In this document: one piece after another, positions 43,944 to 56,525 of the stretch
Numbering within the stretch: position 1 is the first letter of the stretch
Layout of the letters: each line of letters begins with the position of its first letter
Assembly (NCBI GenBank): GCA_035771175.1
Contig: CM069590.1
Coordinates: forward strand, 33,990,821-34,054,820
Direction of reading: 5' to 3'
Source of the DNA: Paratinospora sagittata
Lineage: Eukaryota; Streptophyta; Magnoliopsida; Ranunculales; Menispermaceae
DNA: 64,000 bases
Notes under the pieces: generated by a model
The model's database searches: none
What the model saw: only the letters and a program-made list of their open reading frames with translations
Told to the model about the DNA's origin: nothing
Program-made: the position numbers and the translations under genes

Positions 43944-44130
43944 CTAATCACTTACGGGTGGATTAGAAGGCGTTTACACTAACCAACATTAGGGACTGGT
44001 TAGAAATCCACTACACCACAAACCTACACAAGGGCTTGGTTAAAAAGCCACAATCTAGCCTACACCAGGGCTTGGCTAGTAAGCCACAACATGCAACCAA
44101 CTTAAGGGCGTGGTTACGTGCCCGTATAAA
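43944..44130 (-). repeat. Stem-loop array of E3 3' LTR
   Basis: On the plus strand: CTAATC-ACTTACGGGTG-GATTAG (43944-43966), CTAACCA-N11-TGGTTAG (43979-44003), CTAGCC-N13-GGCTAG (44055-44079) and AACCA..TGGTT (about 44095-44116). Four different stems keep full pairing. The second LTR repeats the set at 50930-51130. Confidence 0.8.
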
Positions 44131-45042
44131 TAAGGTAATATCCCAGTTGACTTCATCAAGTCAACAACACATCAAGATTATAAAGATATAGAGAAGTAAA
44201 TAACAACACACTCAACAATTTAAGCTTACAATCTTGATTGAGTCAACACTCACTGGTCCAACCACTATGATTCTAAATGAAGTGCAATGATGAAATAGTT
44301 TTTCAAAAATACATGCAACCGATTCAAAGTATTTTTATGCAAGTTCAAGAATCATGTGCATACATGTATTTCCAAATATTGATTCTAAGTATGATCGATG
44401 AAGAACAAGAATCAATATGCAAGTTATTGATCAAAACTTATTGATTCAAAAATATCAATATTCAAGCATGTGAATCAATATGCATAAGTTAAGATCAAAA
44501 CAACTGATTCAAAAAAAAAATGTTTTAAGCACAAGAATAGATGTTAATGAAACCACATGAAACCACTATCAAGACAATCTAAGATTAAAGCACAAGTACG
44601 ATTTCACACAATAGAGAAAACAATTTTGATAATATATTAAAACAAGCAATAAAAATTGTTCCTACTCAAAACACAAACACTAGAATCGAAAAGAAAAGTT
44701 ACCCAACTTAGGTAAGATGAAGTTCGTCGATTCTCCAAGGTGTACGTGGTTGAGAGATTTCTCTTCCAAAGATGATCAAGATCAACAAGTATGTGTTGAA
44801 GAACACTTAAGAACACCTTGATCAACACTCTAGAACTCTTTTCTAGTTTCTCAAAGATTTTGGAATGGTTTGGAGAAATCTTCGAAAGATTGAATCAAAG
44901 AACTCAAATGTAGTGAACTTTTGCTTTGAAAGAAGGATTAAATGGCTCAAGAACCTGTTTAGGACAAGTATAAATGATGCAAAGAAAATCGCACAAGTTC
45001 TTTGGATTTCGCACAAGTTGTTCTTCAAATGAGCAAGTGTGG

Positions 45043-45051
45043 TATTTATAG
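45043..45051 (-). promoter_or_regulatory. Putative TATA box of E3 3' LTR
   Basis: The minus strand reads CTATAAATA between the GGAGCACGTTCC boxes and the stem-loop array, matching 21839-21847 in E1. Confidence 0.5.
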
Positions 45052-46051
45052 ACAAACACCACATCGAGGCACAAGAACGTATTCCTTAACATAGGAGCAC
45101 ATTTCCGGTTTGAAATCTGCAAAGTTTCAGATTTTCATCTAATTAAGGAGCGGGTTTCTTACTTAAGGAGCGCGTTCCTCAATATGTCCATTGGGCATAA
45201 GAACAGGGTTCCTTCAATACGAACTACTGACTCTTAAAAATGTTCCCATTTTGCCCTTGGCAATAGGAGCACGTTCCTCCTTTAAGGAATGCGTTCCTTT
45301 TCCCTGATCAGAAAAAAGCTAAGACTCAAGAAATGCCACAGGAGCACGTTCATCTTTCAAGGAGCACGTTCCTTAACCCTGATAAAAAAGTCACTGAGTT
45401 TTAGAAAAACACTTAGGAGCACGTTCCTTCACTGACAAGTGAAAGAGACTTCATATTTGATCATTTTGGGTATAGGACATTGGCAAAAAACATAGACTAA
45501 CATTTTAGAAATATTTAAAAATATTTTTGACACGATTAAGGTATAATACACACAGTTAAAACATGAGCATTTTAATCAATTAAACCAATGATAAAAGCAC
45601 TAAGTACAAAACATGTGAGATGATAAAACCATGCAATGTTGACAAGTTGACTGCATGTTAAACACTGGACATTATATGTATGATAAACAATTATGACTAA
45701 GTGATAGCATAATTATCAAACTAAGCTAAGTGTATGCATGATTAATCATATAGTAATGTATATGCATGAGTGTATTAAACTATATGAATGAATTTTGAAA
45801 AGATGCAAATCATTTGTGGTTGGAACAAGTAACAATTACTGTACAACACTAAGATTCTAGTAAAGTAATACAACCATGAAGCTCTCGAATCTTCGGGAAG
45901 TACTGTTCCTTCCACATGCTTTAACATTGCACTTGAATCCATTAGATATATCTAGTTAGCACTGAAACAACTACGTCAAAGAGATTAGATAACACATGTA
46001 TGTTGTTTGCAATCATCAAAACAAAATTGGGTGAGAGTAGTTACATCAACA

Positions 46052-46066
46052 ATCTCTCCCTTTTTG
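46052..46066 (-). promoter_or_regulatory. E3 polypurine tract
   Basis: The minus strand reads CAAAAAGGGAGAGAT touching the LTR start. Another AAAAGGGGGAGAG copy is at about 46518-46532, close to the end of the envelope-position gene. Positions 46067-46497 are AT-rich and non-coding. Confidence 0.7.
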
Positions 46067-46497
46067 ATGATTTCAAACAACTTCACTATTGGCCTAATTG
46101 AAGCTAGAAACATGATTTCTCAAGTGAATTAATGAGTGAAGAGAATAATTTTATCATGCTACATTTAAGAATATACCACTTAATAAAAGATTTTACATTC
46201 AATGTCGTGTGGAATAATCAATCAGATACCAATAACAACATACTCAAAGATATGATCAATAATCACAAAACGTACACGTATATAAATATAGACAAATTAA
46301 ACATATACATGTGATCATCATAGATGTGTACATCAAAAGATAGAAAACAAATAACACTAGTATAGAAAAAATTACAAAAGTGTAAAAAAAAATACAAAAC
46401 ATACAAAAGATCTCCAAAATAAATATCCAACTCCAAACATTCCCCCTGAGTGTATAAACTCTCCCTTATAGTATGTGCACAGATGATCTAGTCTCAA

Positions 46498-48254
46498 TCA
46501 GACCAATAATACTAATCTCTCCCCCTTTTGAAAATCAAAAAAAGGATGTGCATATGACGACGGTGACAATCGAGGATCAATAGATCCTAGCCTAGTGAAT
46601 ATGCCAGGTGAAGTCGGGGCATCGTCCACCGCAGGGGTGGTGCCAGCATCTGCATTAGGTATGATAGCGGTGGCAGTAGATGACGTAGGCGAAGTGGAGT
46701 TGGAGTGGATAACAAGATCACGTCCAAAAGATGGTGGAGAAATGCGTGGAAGTGAGAGAACAAGATCCAGAGCTGAGTCTGCCAAAGCGAACGATGGATG
46801 CAACCTGGGAGTGAAAACCCTCGGAGGTGCAGTTGATAAAGGTATCAGAGCTAAGGCAGTGGTCACTGGTGGAGAACTAGAGGAGGGATCGTAGCTGAAT
46901 CGGGATGAACAGGTGAAGCAGGCCTATGAAAACTCGATGATGGTGTGGGCTACTCTCTATTGCCAAAAATATCCTCTTGACTAAAGCTTGACTCATGTGG
47001 CTCCTCAACCGGTAGTCGATCAAGAATAATCTAGAGCAAATCTCCATGACCACAGACATCTGAGGCCAGATCATCGTACCTCCTCTCCAAACTGGAGAAG
47101 GAAGAAAACAATAATTGTTGCTGGTCTCGTATCTCCATCGGCGTCTGAAGAATGACATTTAAAGTACCTGAAGAGGAGGGGGCTGGTATATCCACTCGTG
47201 GTGCGGTACCTAAAGATGAAGCACCGACTTCTAAGAATCTCGCTCTACCACGGCCACGTCCTAGACGTGCCTCAGCCTATGCCAAGTTGGTGCTGCTCTT
47301 CGTCCACGTGGATGAGCTACTGGTGGTGCACCCCCTGGTCCCTCAGTGTCTGGCTCGGGCGACACTGTCTGCGGATCAAAAGTGATGAATTTGGTGCCCT
47401 TGCCTTGATGTCGCCTGGATATGTGCACTCAGTCGCGGATGGGTCCTACCCACTGGTATTTGAGTGATCGGATAGTATTATCTCCAATAAAATTCTTCTT
47501 ATTGAGCTTCGTTGAAACCCTAAAGCCCGTGAAGTCAACTCCTGCATGCTTGGGGAGCAATGTCACCAAAGCGCCGTAAGGCAATGCCGTCGTGTAATGC
47601 CATGTCCCGGTGATGTGATGAATGATAACATGGGACATATGAATACTGGTGTGATTATGCATGCACCAAAGAAGAAAAACATCTAAAGGCTCTACCTTCA
47701 TGCGTGAGCTCAAGCGAAGAATGATAACTTTGCAGATGATGTTGTGGAAGATCTTGAGTCGCTGTCCAAAAATTGTGTTGGACACTGTCAACTCCCCATG
47801 TCGAGGCTCCACTCCTGACATGGTCCTCAAAGCTGTGATCCGATCATAATTAGGAAAAACAATCTCGTCCTCATCCCCAGAATAGGAGAAAAGTAGGATT
47901 AGGAGAAGAAAAATAAAATATCTCATCCAGAATGGATGAAGATATGTCAATATCAATGCCTAAAATCCTAGAGCCATAGTGAAGAGGGTCATCGCTAGGA
48001 ACATGAGTAAGCCAAGAGTAGAAAACTCGGACTAACTCAGTATAGATGGTGTCACCATGAGAAAGGAACTGCTCCCATCTCATCTTAGTGAAGTGAGTGA
48101 ATAGAGGCATGTGAATCCTCGTGAAGTCGTCAAAATCAACTCGGACGCTCAGAGCGAGATGTCGAGTGTCAAATGGTTGGACGATGACCTCTAGAAGTGG
48201 TGGTCGAGAAGTAGGTGAAGCTGCGGGTGTGAAAAGTGTGACATCATCGTCCAA
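46498..48254 (-). pseudogene. E3 envelope-position protein (putative plant transposon protein domain)
   Basis: The gene lies between the gag-side region and the polypurine tract, where Sireviruses carry an envelope-like gene. Two long minus frames read in sequence: 48254-47871 (FDTRHLALSVRVDFDDF, ELVRVFYSWLTHV, ILGIDIDISSSILDEIF) and, after a frame change near 47890, 47880-47429 (FGQRLKIFHNIICKVIIL, VEPLDVFLLWCMHNHTSI, LPYGALVTLLPKHAGVDF). This pattern resembles the putative plant transposon protein domain found in many plant retroelements. The 3' third (47400-46498) is Pro/Ser-rich with a short heptad-like stretch (QQLLFSFSSLERRYDDL) and several stops. No signal peptide or clear transmembrane helix is seen in the conserved part, so an envelope function is not supported here. 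Confidence 0.6.
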
Positions 48255-48299
48255 TGAGGATGAAGATGATGGTGATGAAGGTGAGGGCTCGTGAGGTGG

Positions 48300-49387
48300 T
48301 GGTAGTAAGGCACGTGGTCACCTCGTGGATAGTGGAGTGGGAGTGGGGGACTCCCCAACCTGGTTTTAATCTCATTTCTATCATCAAATCCATTGGTTTT
48401 AATCTCAAAAACACCTTTTGATGTTCATGCAGAGGACCACATTCCTCTTAGTAGGAATGCGTTCCTTTAGAACACAGAACACTAAAACACTTTATTTTTT
48501 ATTTTCTAGAATTCCACTTTGATTAAATTAATAATTTATGATTGTTCAAGAAAAGATTGGTCATTTCTAAGTGAATGATACACACATCAAATGATAAAAA
48601 CACTATAATCAAGATCATTCACCTCAAATTAACACACATACGTACATCAACGATAATTCATACAAGGTTAAGAATAATACCTGTAAAATTATCATAGATG
48701 GTATATTCAAGTGAACATAAGATAATCATCATACACACATTCACATGAATGCATTGGAAGTAATAAGACATAGATTATTCAACATGCACACTTCCAATCA
48801 AATTGAGCAAATATCATAAGATCAATTTAATATCAATGCTCAATACTATCATTCAATATTAAATGGATTAACACATAAAACTTTGAGACACATGATCCAT
48901 TTAACATTAATTAACATTCTTATGTGAACAAATGATAGACAATTATAACTAGTTCGCAAGATACAAATGCACATTTTACAACTTAATCAATGATCAAAAT
49001 ATACATCATTCATAACATGATCAAATCAATTAAGTTTGAAGCAAAGACAATGAAATTTAATAATCATTTTAATTAATGCCTAAGATATTTTCCAAATCAT
49101 ACAAATAGTATAATTAAGCATAGTATGACATGAAAAATCATCCAACTCATTCATTACTCAAGCATGTATATAGTACTCATCAATAACATGATGTATGCAA
49201 TAAAAATAATATGACACGTATCATGCTTAAATGGATATTAAAGGCTTCAACATTGACATATCTCTTGATACACAATTAATTTATGCTTAAGAGGATATGT
49301 TCAGGCCATATGTGGAATAGCACAATAAAAAATATTTGAATTTAAATAGAAGTGTTACCCACAAGAGAAGACCGATCATGTAGCACT
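48300..49387 (-). other. AT-rich spacer inside E3
   Basis: No coding frame, tRNA or promoter is recognised. One TAGGAATGCGTTCCTTTAG box near 48452 resembles the LTR boxes of E1/E3 and lies just upstream of the envelope-position gene. Such boxes near the envelope gene have been reported for Sireviruses. Confidence 0.5.
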
Positions 49388-50640
49388 TCAAGGAACCTTG
49401 AAACTTGCATTTTGATCATCAGTTGTGTTGTTCGAGTCCTTGTTGCATCCAAGTAGTTTCCTAATCCACATTTTCCATCTTGGAATCTTTGGAAACCTTC
49501 GAATGTGAACTTGAATATTCAGATCTTTGTCTTCATCAGTTGAGGTGTAAATGAGTGAACCACTGGATAGGACACTTGCTGATTGATGATCCTCAACTTG
49601 TTCTTCTTCATTGTACTGACCATTTACCAAAGATGATGTTTCACTTTCATCCATTTTGTCTCTGTCATCATCACTTGGTAAGTTGTTAAGTATTTCTCTT
49701 CTTTCAGATGAAGCTTCACTATCTTCTGAGGAGGTCTCAAGTCCGATTAACACATAGAGTATTATCTCAAAGCTCTTGTTAAACGGATCATAGAGTATTC
49801 TCTCAAAGCTATTGTTAAACGAATCACCGAAAAACCTATTGTACTTTCATTTGTCCGAAAAACCTTCTAAGAAACACTTAACCAATATTTGATGAGGATA
49901 GGTTATTCCACAACTTTGCAAATCACTTGCTAATTTCATCCACCTATCAAGTCCCTCATCAATTGTTTCCTCATGCAAGAACTTGAAACTTTCAAGTGAT
50001 TTTTTAAGCACTTCAGTTCTTCTTGTTGTTTCATCCTTGGTTTCTATAGATATCAATAAGTTACAAAACTCTTCCAAGGTGAATTCCCATGGATTAAACA
50101 CTTATGCTATGCCTGTAAATTTTTCAGCCCAAAATCTTGGAAGTTTGTTAGCAAAGCAGACGAGACTAATCCCAGATGGTATCTCTTGATCTAGATCCTT
50201 TAAGTCATCAATAATTGATTTGAATCGAGAACACGCCTCTTCAATTGGTTCATTATCAGGAATGTTGAAATCATCAAATCTTCTATCTACATCCCTGAGT
50301 CTTGATTCTCTGTTATCGAGTGGCTCACAGTAAACAAAATGAAGCAATTCCTATGCATCTATTGCAATCTCACATTGACTAACTTGTTCTAACTCATTAT
50401 CTGGGATACTAAAAAATAAGGCATACACCGCCTTGGAATTCAGATGATACTCTTCTCTTTATTTCATTATCCATAGCTCGGTTGGCTTGTCAAGAAGAGT
50501 ATAACCATTTTTCACCATTTCCCAAAGATCAACATCTTGTGATCTCATAAATGTTTTCATGAGAATCTTCTACCCATGAAAATTTTCTTTTCTAAACAAT
50601 GGTGGTTTATCGGTATATCTGTTGTTGTCCATAGTATAAC
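49388..50640 (-). pseudogene. E3 gag-like gene, broken
   Basis: The start is near 50632 (MDNNRYTDKPPLFRKENFHG), continuing WKILMKTFMRSQDVDLWEMV, the usual copia gag (DUF4219/UBN2) opening. A first helical module (50347-50102) has NIPDNEPIEEACSRFKSI and FWAEKFTGIA, then FTLEEFCNLLISIE. A second similar-looking module (50010-49847) has SFKFLHEETIDEGLDRW, QILVKCFLEGFSDK. After a gap, an acidic Ser-rich frame (49753-49388; SSEDSEASSERRE, SDDDRDKMDE) ends near a basic segment (IPRWKMWIRKLLGC). Single stop codons separate the pieces. No zinc knuckle of the CX2CX4HX4C type is seen. Gag would coat the RNA; this copy is inactive. Confidence 0.65.
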
Positions 50641-50704
50641 TAGTTGAGCACTGTCCTACCATCTCACTCAAAGAAATTGTTAGATAACCTTGAGTGCAAA
50701 AACC

Positions 50705-50717
50705 CTCTCTGATAGCA
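50705..50717 (-). promoter_or_regulatory. E3 primer binding site
   Basis: The minus strand reads TGCTATCAGAGAG just inside the 5' LTR end at 50720. It is one or two changes from TGGTATCAGAGC, the match to initiator methionine tRNA. Confidence 0.75.
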
Positions 50718-50719
50718 CT

Positions 50720-51615
50720 TGTTGGCCCAGTATAACCGTCCAAGAGGGAGGGTGAATTGGAATTTTGCAAATTTTCGCGTTACCTTTCTAATATTTTAAT
50801 TAAAAAATTAGAGTGCGCAGTTGGTAACAATCCAAATAACAAGATGCTGAAAAATAAATGGACGCAAAGAATTTAGAGTGGTTCGGTTCCCCTTGAACTT
50901 ATGTCCACTACCCAATCACACCGATCAGGATTTCCCAATGCACTATTGGCTAATCACTTACGGGTGGATTAGAAGCCGTTTACACTAACCAACATCAAGG
51001 CCTGGTTAGAAAGCCACTACATCGCAAACCTACACGAGGGCTTGGTTAGAAAGCCACAATCTAGCCTACACCAGGGCTTGGCTACTAAGCCACAACATGC
51101 AACCAACTTACGGACGTGGTTACGTGCCGTACAAATAAGGTAATATCCCGGTTGACTTAACCAAGCCAACAATACATCAAGATTACAAATATATAGAGAA
51201 GTAAATAACAACACACTCAACAATTTAAGCTTACAATCTTGATTGAGTCAACACTCACTAGTCCAACCACTATGATTCTAAATGAAGTGCAATGTTGAAA
51301 TAGTTTCTCAAAAATACATGCAATTGATTCAAAGTATTTTTATGCAAGTTCAAGAATCGTATGCATACATGTATTTCCAAATATTGATTCTAAGTACGAT
51401 TAATGAAGAACAAGAATCAATATGCAAGTTATTGATCAAAACTTATTGATTCAAAAATATCAATATTCAAGTTTGTGAATCAATATGCATAAGTTAAGAT
51501 CAAAACAATCGATTCAAACAAAATATGTATTAAGGACAAGAATCGATGTTAATGAAACCACATGAAATCACTATCAAGATAATCTAAGATTAAAGCACAA
51601 GTACGGTTTCACTCC
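50720..51615 (-). repeat. E3 5' LTR (truncated)
   Basis: It starts TGTTGGCCCAGTATAACCG and matches 43715-44610 of the 3' LTR, including the stem-loop array. The match stops near 51615, in GGTTTCAC, so about 1.4 kb (TATA, boxes and start) is missing. Confidence 0.75.
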
Positions 51616-52850
51616 ATGTTACTAGATTTTTCTTGTTCCTTTCTTTTCTTGGTTTTTTTCATTTGGGATCCAATTGTGGGAAGCACTTATCCATGCCCTC
51701 TTTATTTTTTTGAAAAACTTAAAATAATATTAAATCGAGGAGTGTTGATAAATTATGATTTGAGATTATTTTGATCGCAAGTGTTTCTTGAGTTTTTCTT
51801 CTTCATTGTTATTTTGTCATTCAATCTCTTTGTTTTTGGCTTTTTCTATTAGTTGTTTAGCAAGTTTTCCTCATAGTGAGCTCATGGATATGTGTAGATG
51901 GTGACGGTGGTCGTTGTTTATGTTGTTCAAGACTTCAGTGTGCTATTAATCTATATATTTATGGATTGTAGACCTTTATCTTATACAACAAAGGTTGATT
52001 TTTGCATAATGTGTTGAATTATTATATTCTCTTTGATCAAACATCTAAGTAGAACGTTTTCTAAGAACAAAAAGATGAACGATATAATCATTTTAATAGA
52101 CTTCTTAATCTTTTTTACTAAGCAATATGTGTTTCTTTTAATTTAAAAAAAAATTATAGGTTAAAAAATGTAAACCGATTAATCCAAACCCAACCAAACC
52201 AAATTGGTTCGGTCTAGTTTAGGGGGTATAATCAGTTCAGTTTGGTTTACATAAAGCCAAACTAATTTCCATTGGTTCAGTTTGCGGTTTGGGGTCTAAA
52301 CCTATCCAAATTAAACCAATGACACCCCTATTGAATAGTAGTGAATGATTTAAATGGTTTACGAAGGTTTAAGTGGTTCTTGTTTATGGAGACCCTAATT
52401 TGGTATTAAACGTAGATTATGGACCTAGAATCAAGGTCTAATGGTTATAGAACCTGAACCACCCAAAATAGCCAAAGTTAGGCTACTAGTAAAGGGTTTT
52501 GGAAACCAAAACTTTGAATGAAATTGAGGATTCATAAATGATTTAGGGCAGGTAAAATGGATTTGTTAAGTGTAATTGTATTTAGTTGTATTTCGTAGTT
52601 GAGTGAACTAAGATTAATTCTATGAATGCTAAGAGGTGAAGAAATGACCAAATGACGTGAATTTTCCCAAGGCAGGGCAACTAGTGTTGAGTTACATATT
52701 TAGATAGGTTTTAGAGCATGTTTTAGGAGTGTTTTAGGACATTTCATGCATTAGTTTCATATGTTTGTGTTAGTTTTAATGCATTTGTTAGTTTAGGAAT
52801 AATTTGGTTTTTATGCATTATTTTAGTTTATTAGTTTATAGTTTGATTCA
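51616..52850. other. Unassigned AT-rich sequence with an AACCAAACC repeat
   Basis: No gene or RNA is recognised. Positions about 52165-52335 contain AACCAAACC, TTGGTTCGGT and TTTGGTTTAC strings in both orientations and end near TGACACCCCTA. This resembles common plant dispersed repeats of hAT-MITE type, without proof. Sequence from about 52690 onward may already belong to the downstream Athila-like LTR. Confidence 0.35.
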
Positions 52851-53611
52851 ATTTATGTTTGAGTGTGTTATTAACTTGATTTGTTTTGTAGGTGTTTAGA
52901 TGTGTTTGAAGTCAACTTGGATGATGGAAACATTATATATAAAAATGCAATGAGGATACATGAAGAATACAAGTCAAGGAATGCAAAAATTTGGCCAAGT
53001 CCACACAAGAAAAGTGAAGAAAAAGAGGTGCAAATTCGGATAAGTCCACAAGAAGAAAAACAAGAGAGTGGTGAAAAACAGGGGTGCCGCGGCACCCAGA
53101 TGTATGCATGGTGGTGATTCTGGCCGAGAATGGGCGCCGCGGCACTCGGTTGCGATACGAAAATAACAACTTTCTATTTTTTTTTGGGTTTTCGCTATTT
53201 AACTTGAGACTTTACAACACGACTTCCTATTGGCTTGGGCATTTAAATAGAAGATTGTTTAGGGTTTTCAAGGCATCTTGAAGTAGAGAACAAAGAGCGA
53301 CGGCTAGAACGAAAGAAAGAAGAAGAGATCGAAGTTGGAGACAATGGAGAGATCTTCATCAACCAAGGAGTTGCTAGTTTGTTATTTGATGCTATTGTCC
53401 AAGTTTATAACTATGTTTTATGGTTTTATCTTCCAAGTTCGAACTAATTTAGTTTTCTAGAGAGGAGATGGATCCTATTCTAAAGATTATGGTTTGATTT
53501 TAGAATTTATTTATTATCAACAATATTTTCTTGAGTTTATTCATGATTCTCCATGTGTAATGCTTTTAATCATTTGGCCACGGACTATATTGTAGACTTG
53601 GAGGCGGCACT
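52851..53611 (+). mobile_element. Athila-like LTR region, left part
   Basis: GC-palindromic segments GGGTGCCGCGGCACCC (53082-53097) and GCGCCGCGGCAC (about 53134) are the type seen in Athila-group LTRs. They are followed by a TATA-like ATTTAAATAG (about 53243) and a purine-rich leader with GAAAGAAAGAAGAAGAG. The segment is cut at 53611 by a solo LTR and continues at 56526. The LTR start is not located. Confidence 0.45.
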
Positions 53612-56525
53612 TGTCACGACCCATTATACGTGACGTCATGATCGGCACAGAATCCCCGGGTATACTCTCCATCAGTACACCCAGTGTCCCGTCAGCCTAA
53701 TATACACGAAACCCAAAATGAAACACAATCCTAATATAACATCCATCTAAACAAAACCAATAACAATAAAGTAAAAATATATATTACATCTCCAAATTTA
53801 CCAAATATAAAATTCCATAATTCCACAAAATATACAAAACCCAACACATCCCATCTATGTGTTAATTATACATACACTAAGCGTTATCATGTACATAATA
53901 TCAAAATACAAAAATGTACAACACCAACATCAACAAAAACCAAGGGAATGTTGCGCAGTCAAGCCTTCCCTTACCCTTTCCTATCCAAACCTGAAAGAAA
54001 AGGGTGAGGTGTGACTACAACAAGCTCAGTGAATGTCATTTACAAGTGGCAATATACATGCTCTTATAAAAACATGGCAAGATCATAAAAAACATTTGAA
54101 GTATCATGGTGATGAAAAAAGATTGCATACATGCCAATATAATGCATCATGTAATAAGAAAGACATTGCATATCATTTCTAAACATGCCAATGCAATCCT
54201 AACACCTCTTGAGCAAGGGTGACCAAAGGCCTGGTGCGTGACACACAGTGCCCAATCCGACCAAACAATACTCGTATTCTAGTAGGATTTCTGGGGTTGT
54301 GCAGCACGTAGGACCAGCCTAAGCTATCTTACCTATACATAAGCCGTAAAACTCTTTGTCAGGTCTACAATTGGAGATCACCAGTAGACTTACGAGACTT
54401 CCCAAGGAAAATCTCAACTAGGAGACCCAACCAAATTGCTAACCCTATAGATTATGCTCAAATTCATTTCATGGAATATTAAAACATGCATAACATTTAT
54501 AGATATCAATTCAAATCAATTTATGTAATACAACGCCACATATAAAAATCCAAATGTAAAAAGACACTCACAACTTGATTGACTAGACTTAGCCAATCCA
54601 AATTCCAATTTCACAAGAAGTACTTGGATGCCACAATCACCCCAAGCACCACAACCTCCAATTGACTATTTGGGTTTTATAGATCAACCACAAAATCCTA
54701 AAATAACATGGTTCATTCAATACTGAAAATCAGCCTTAAAGTACGCTACACAACCATGTATAAACCCAAATCAACAGCCAATTAAGATTCTAAAATAGTC
54801 TAACACATGAGCCAATTCCATATTGCTCAATTTAACTATTTAATACTACATTAACCCACATTTAACCCAAATTGAATGTAATAGGTTGATCCAACCACTA
54901 TAATACATGACATTCAATCATAAGTAGTGTTAATTAGACTAATTGCAAGTCAATTTGGTCAATTGACATCAATTAGGTCAAAATCCCCAATTCAAGCCAA
55001 TACATAGCATATGGCCCAATTTGGGAAAAAACTCTACAATAGGCATAGAGCCAAATTGAACTAGGTCATTCAATTATAACACATGTCCAACCATTCTAAA
55101 CGCATAATTTCATTCAATTTGGGTCCAATTAGACAATTCCCAAGTCAATTTAATCAATTGACTTGGTTGAGGTCAAAAGCCCCAATTTGAGCAAATCCCC
55201 AAATTACATGGCAATTTTCCAATTTACATAGCCTAGACCAGAATTACACTACACTAGAGTTATCCACTAATCAAGATCAGTAAATTGGAGTTCTATACCT
55301 CCACATTTACCCATCTAATCCACATAAATCACATGCAAATTGAAGAGGAAACCCTAAGTCCAAAATCCTAATTTAGGTCAAATCCACATAACCCCTCCAA
55401 TTTCTTGTTAGAAATTGGGGGTTTCACCATTTATGGACTCTCAACATCCTCTAGATTAACATATTTCAAATTCAAGACCTAAGTCCAACATTGATTTTCC
55501 ACCACTCCCTTAAATTCTGGGATTCATGGGTAGAAAAGACCCATTAGGTGTTGATATAGGTTAGGGACGGCCATTTACACCATAAACAAGCATAAAATAG
55601 CTAAAATATGTAAAACCTAGGTCCCACCAAATCCGAGATTCATACAAACCCTAGGTGAAAATAAAACTTTCAAACACACATGAAAGAGATAGAATGAAGA
55701 AAATGAGAGAGAATGATATACCTTGGAGGGATTTTGGGTAAAAATGCACCAAACTCTAGCCTTTCTCTCTCCTTTCTCCTCTTCCCTTCTTTTCCTCTTC
55801 CCCAAGCTCCTTTCCCTATCTTCAAAATGAAAAATAAGCAAGTGTGCCAAAAATTACAGTGTGGTTGCTTTTAAAGAAAAATATTTGGGCCCACATGAAA
55901 AACTGCCAAAAAATAGATTTTTCTGCAACAATTATTTGCACTTATATAATCCCTTTCTTGCAAAATACCCACCAAGTTAACATCTTACCCATAAAAAGTT
56001 TTATGAGTCCGTTACCGACCTTATGGTAAAATTTCAGCTCAATCCAACGGTGGGATTGTGAGATCCAACCGTTTGATCAAAACTGCGCAAGAAAATCTGC
56101 AAATCCGAGAAATAGTGTTTGGAGTCTTATACCTTACTGTAGAAAACTCCGATCAAGATATTCACCGTTCATAATGAATACCTATCAGAGAAGAATACAC
56201 TGACAAAATTTTAGCTCAATTCGACCACGGATCTAGGAGATCAAGTCAATGATGTAATCGGTGACAAAAGTTTTTTTCTCCATGGAGCGTGCCAAAAGTT
56301 TTTTTCTCCATGGAGCGTGCTCCACTGATCCAAAACACCGCTCTCAACATGTTTCGACGTCGAACGAGTCTCTGATCATTCCGAAAATTCACGTGCACTC
56401 TAAATCACATAAAAGAATGAAAAGACACTCAAACCTATGAGTGTCGAGAATCAAATACTCATACGAATATGTATACTGATACTCTACGGGTCAAAATGAT
56501 GTCATTCAAAGGTACAGGTGCTACA
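53612..56525 (-). mobile_element. Gypsy-type solo LTR, minus orientation
   Basis: It is bounded by TGTCACGACCC (53612) and GGTGCTACA (56525) and flanked by GCACT and ACACT (4 of 5 match). It is the same family as 10971-13509 and 37932-43276, read on the other strand (CATCATTTTGACCCGTAGAG at about 56482-56502). It has a 28-bp duplication near its start (56265-56320) and a GGAGCGTGCTCC palindrome (56312-56323). It carries no gene. Confidence 0.85.

Larger units (their letters stand above)
43715..46051 (-). repeat. E3 3' LTR (complete)
   Basis: This 2337-bp LTR runs from TGTTAGCCAAG to ACATCAACA. In LTR direction it has GGAGCACGTTCC boxes (45430-45070), a TATA box (45051-45043), the stem-loop array (44130-43944) and a poly-C block (run of G at about 43741). 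It is homologous to the LTRs of E1. Confidence 0.8.
43715..51615 (-). mobile_element. E3: Sirevirus-like element, minus strand, lacking pol
   Basis: In its own direction: a truncated 5' LTR (51615-50720), primer site (50717-50705), gag-like frames (50632-49388), AT-rich spacer (49387-48300), envelope-position gene (48254-46498), non-coding 3' region, polypurine tract (46066-46052) and complete 3' LTR (46051-43715). No protease, integrase or RT is recognisable, so it depended on other elements. The left flank is LTR F; the right end is cut within the 5' LTR near 51615. Confidence 0.75.

Noticed and set aside
46595..47467. Plus-strand open frames opposite the E3 envelope-position gene (46595-46894, 47152-47385, 47198-47467)
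   Set aside because: They are antisense to the better supported minus-strand gene and have no recognisable domain.
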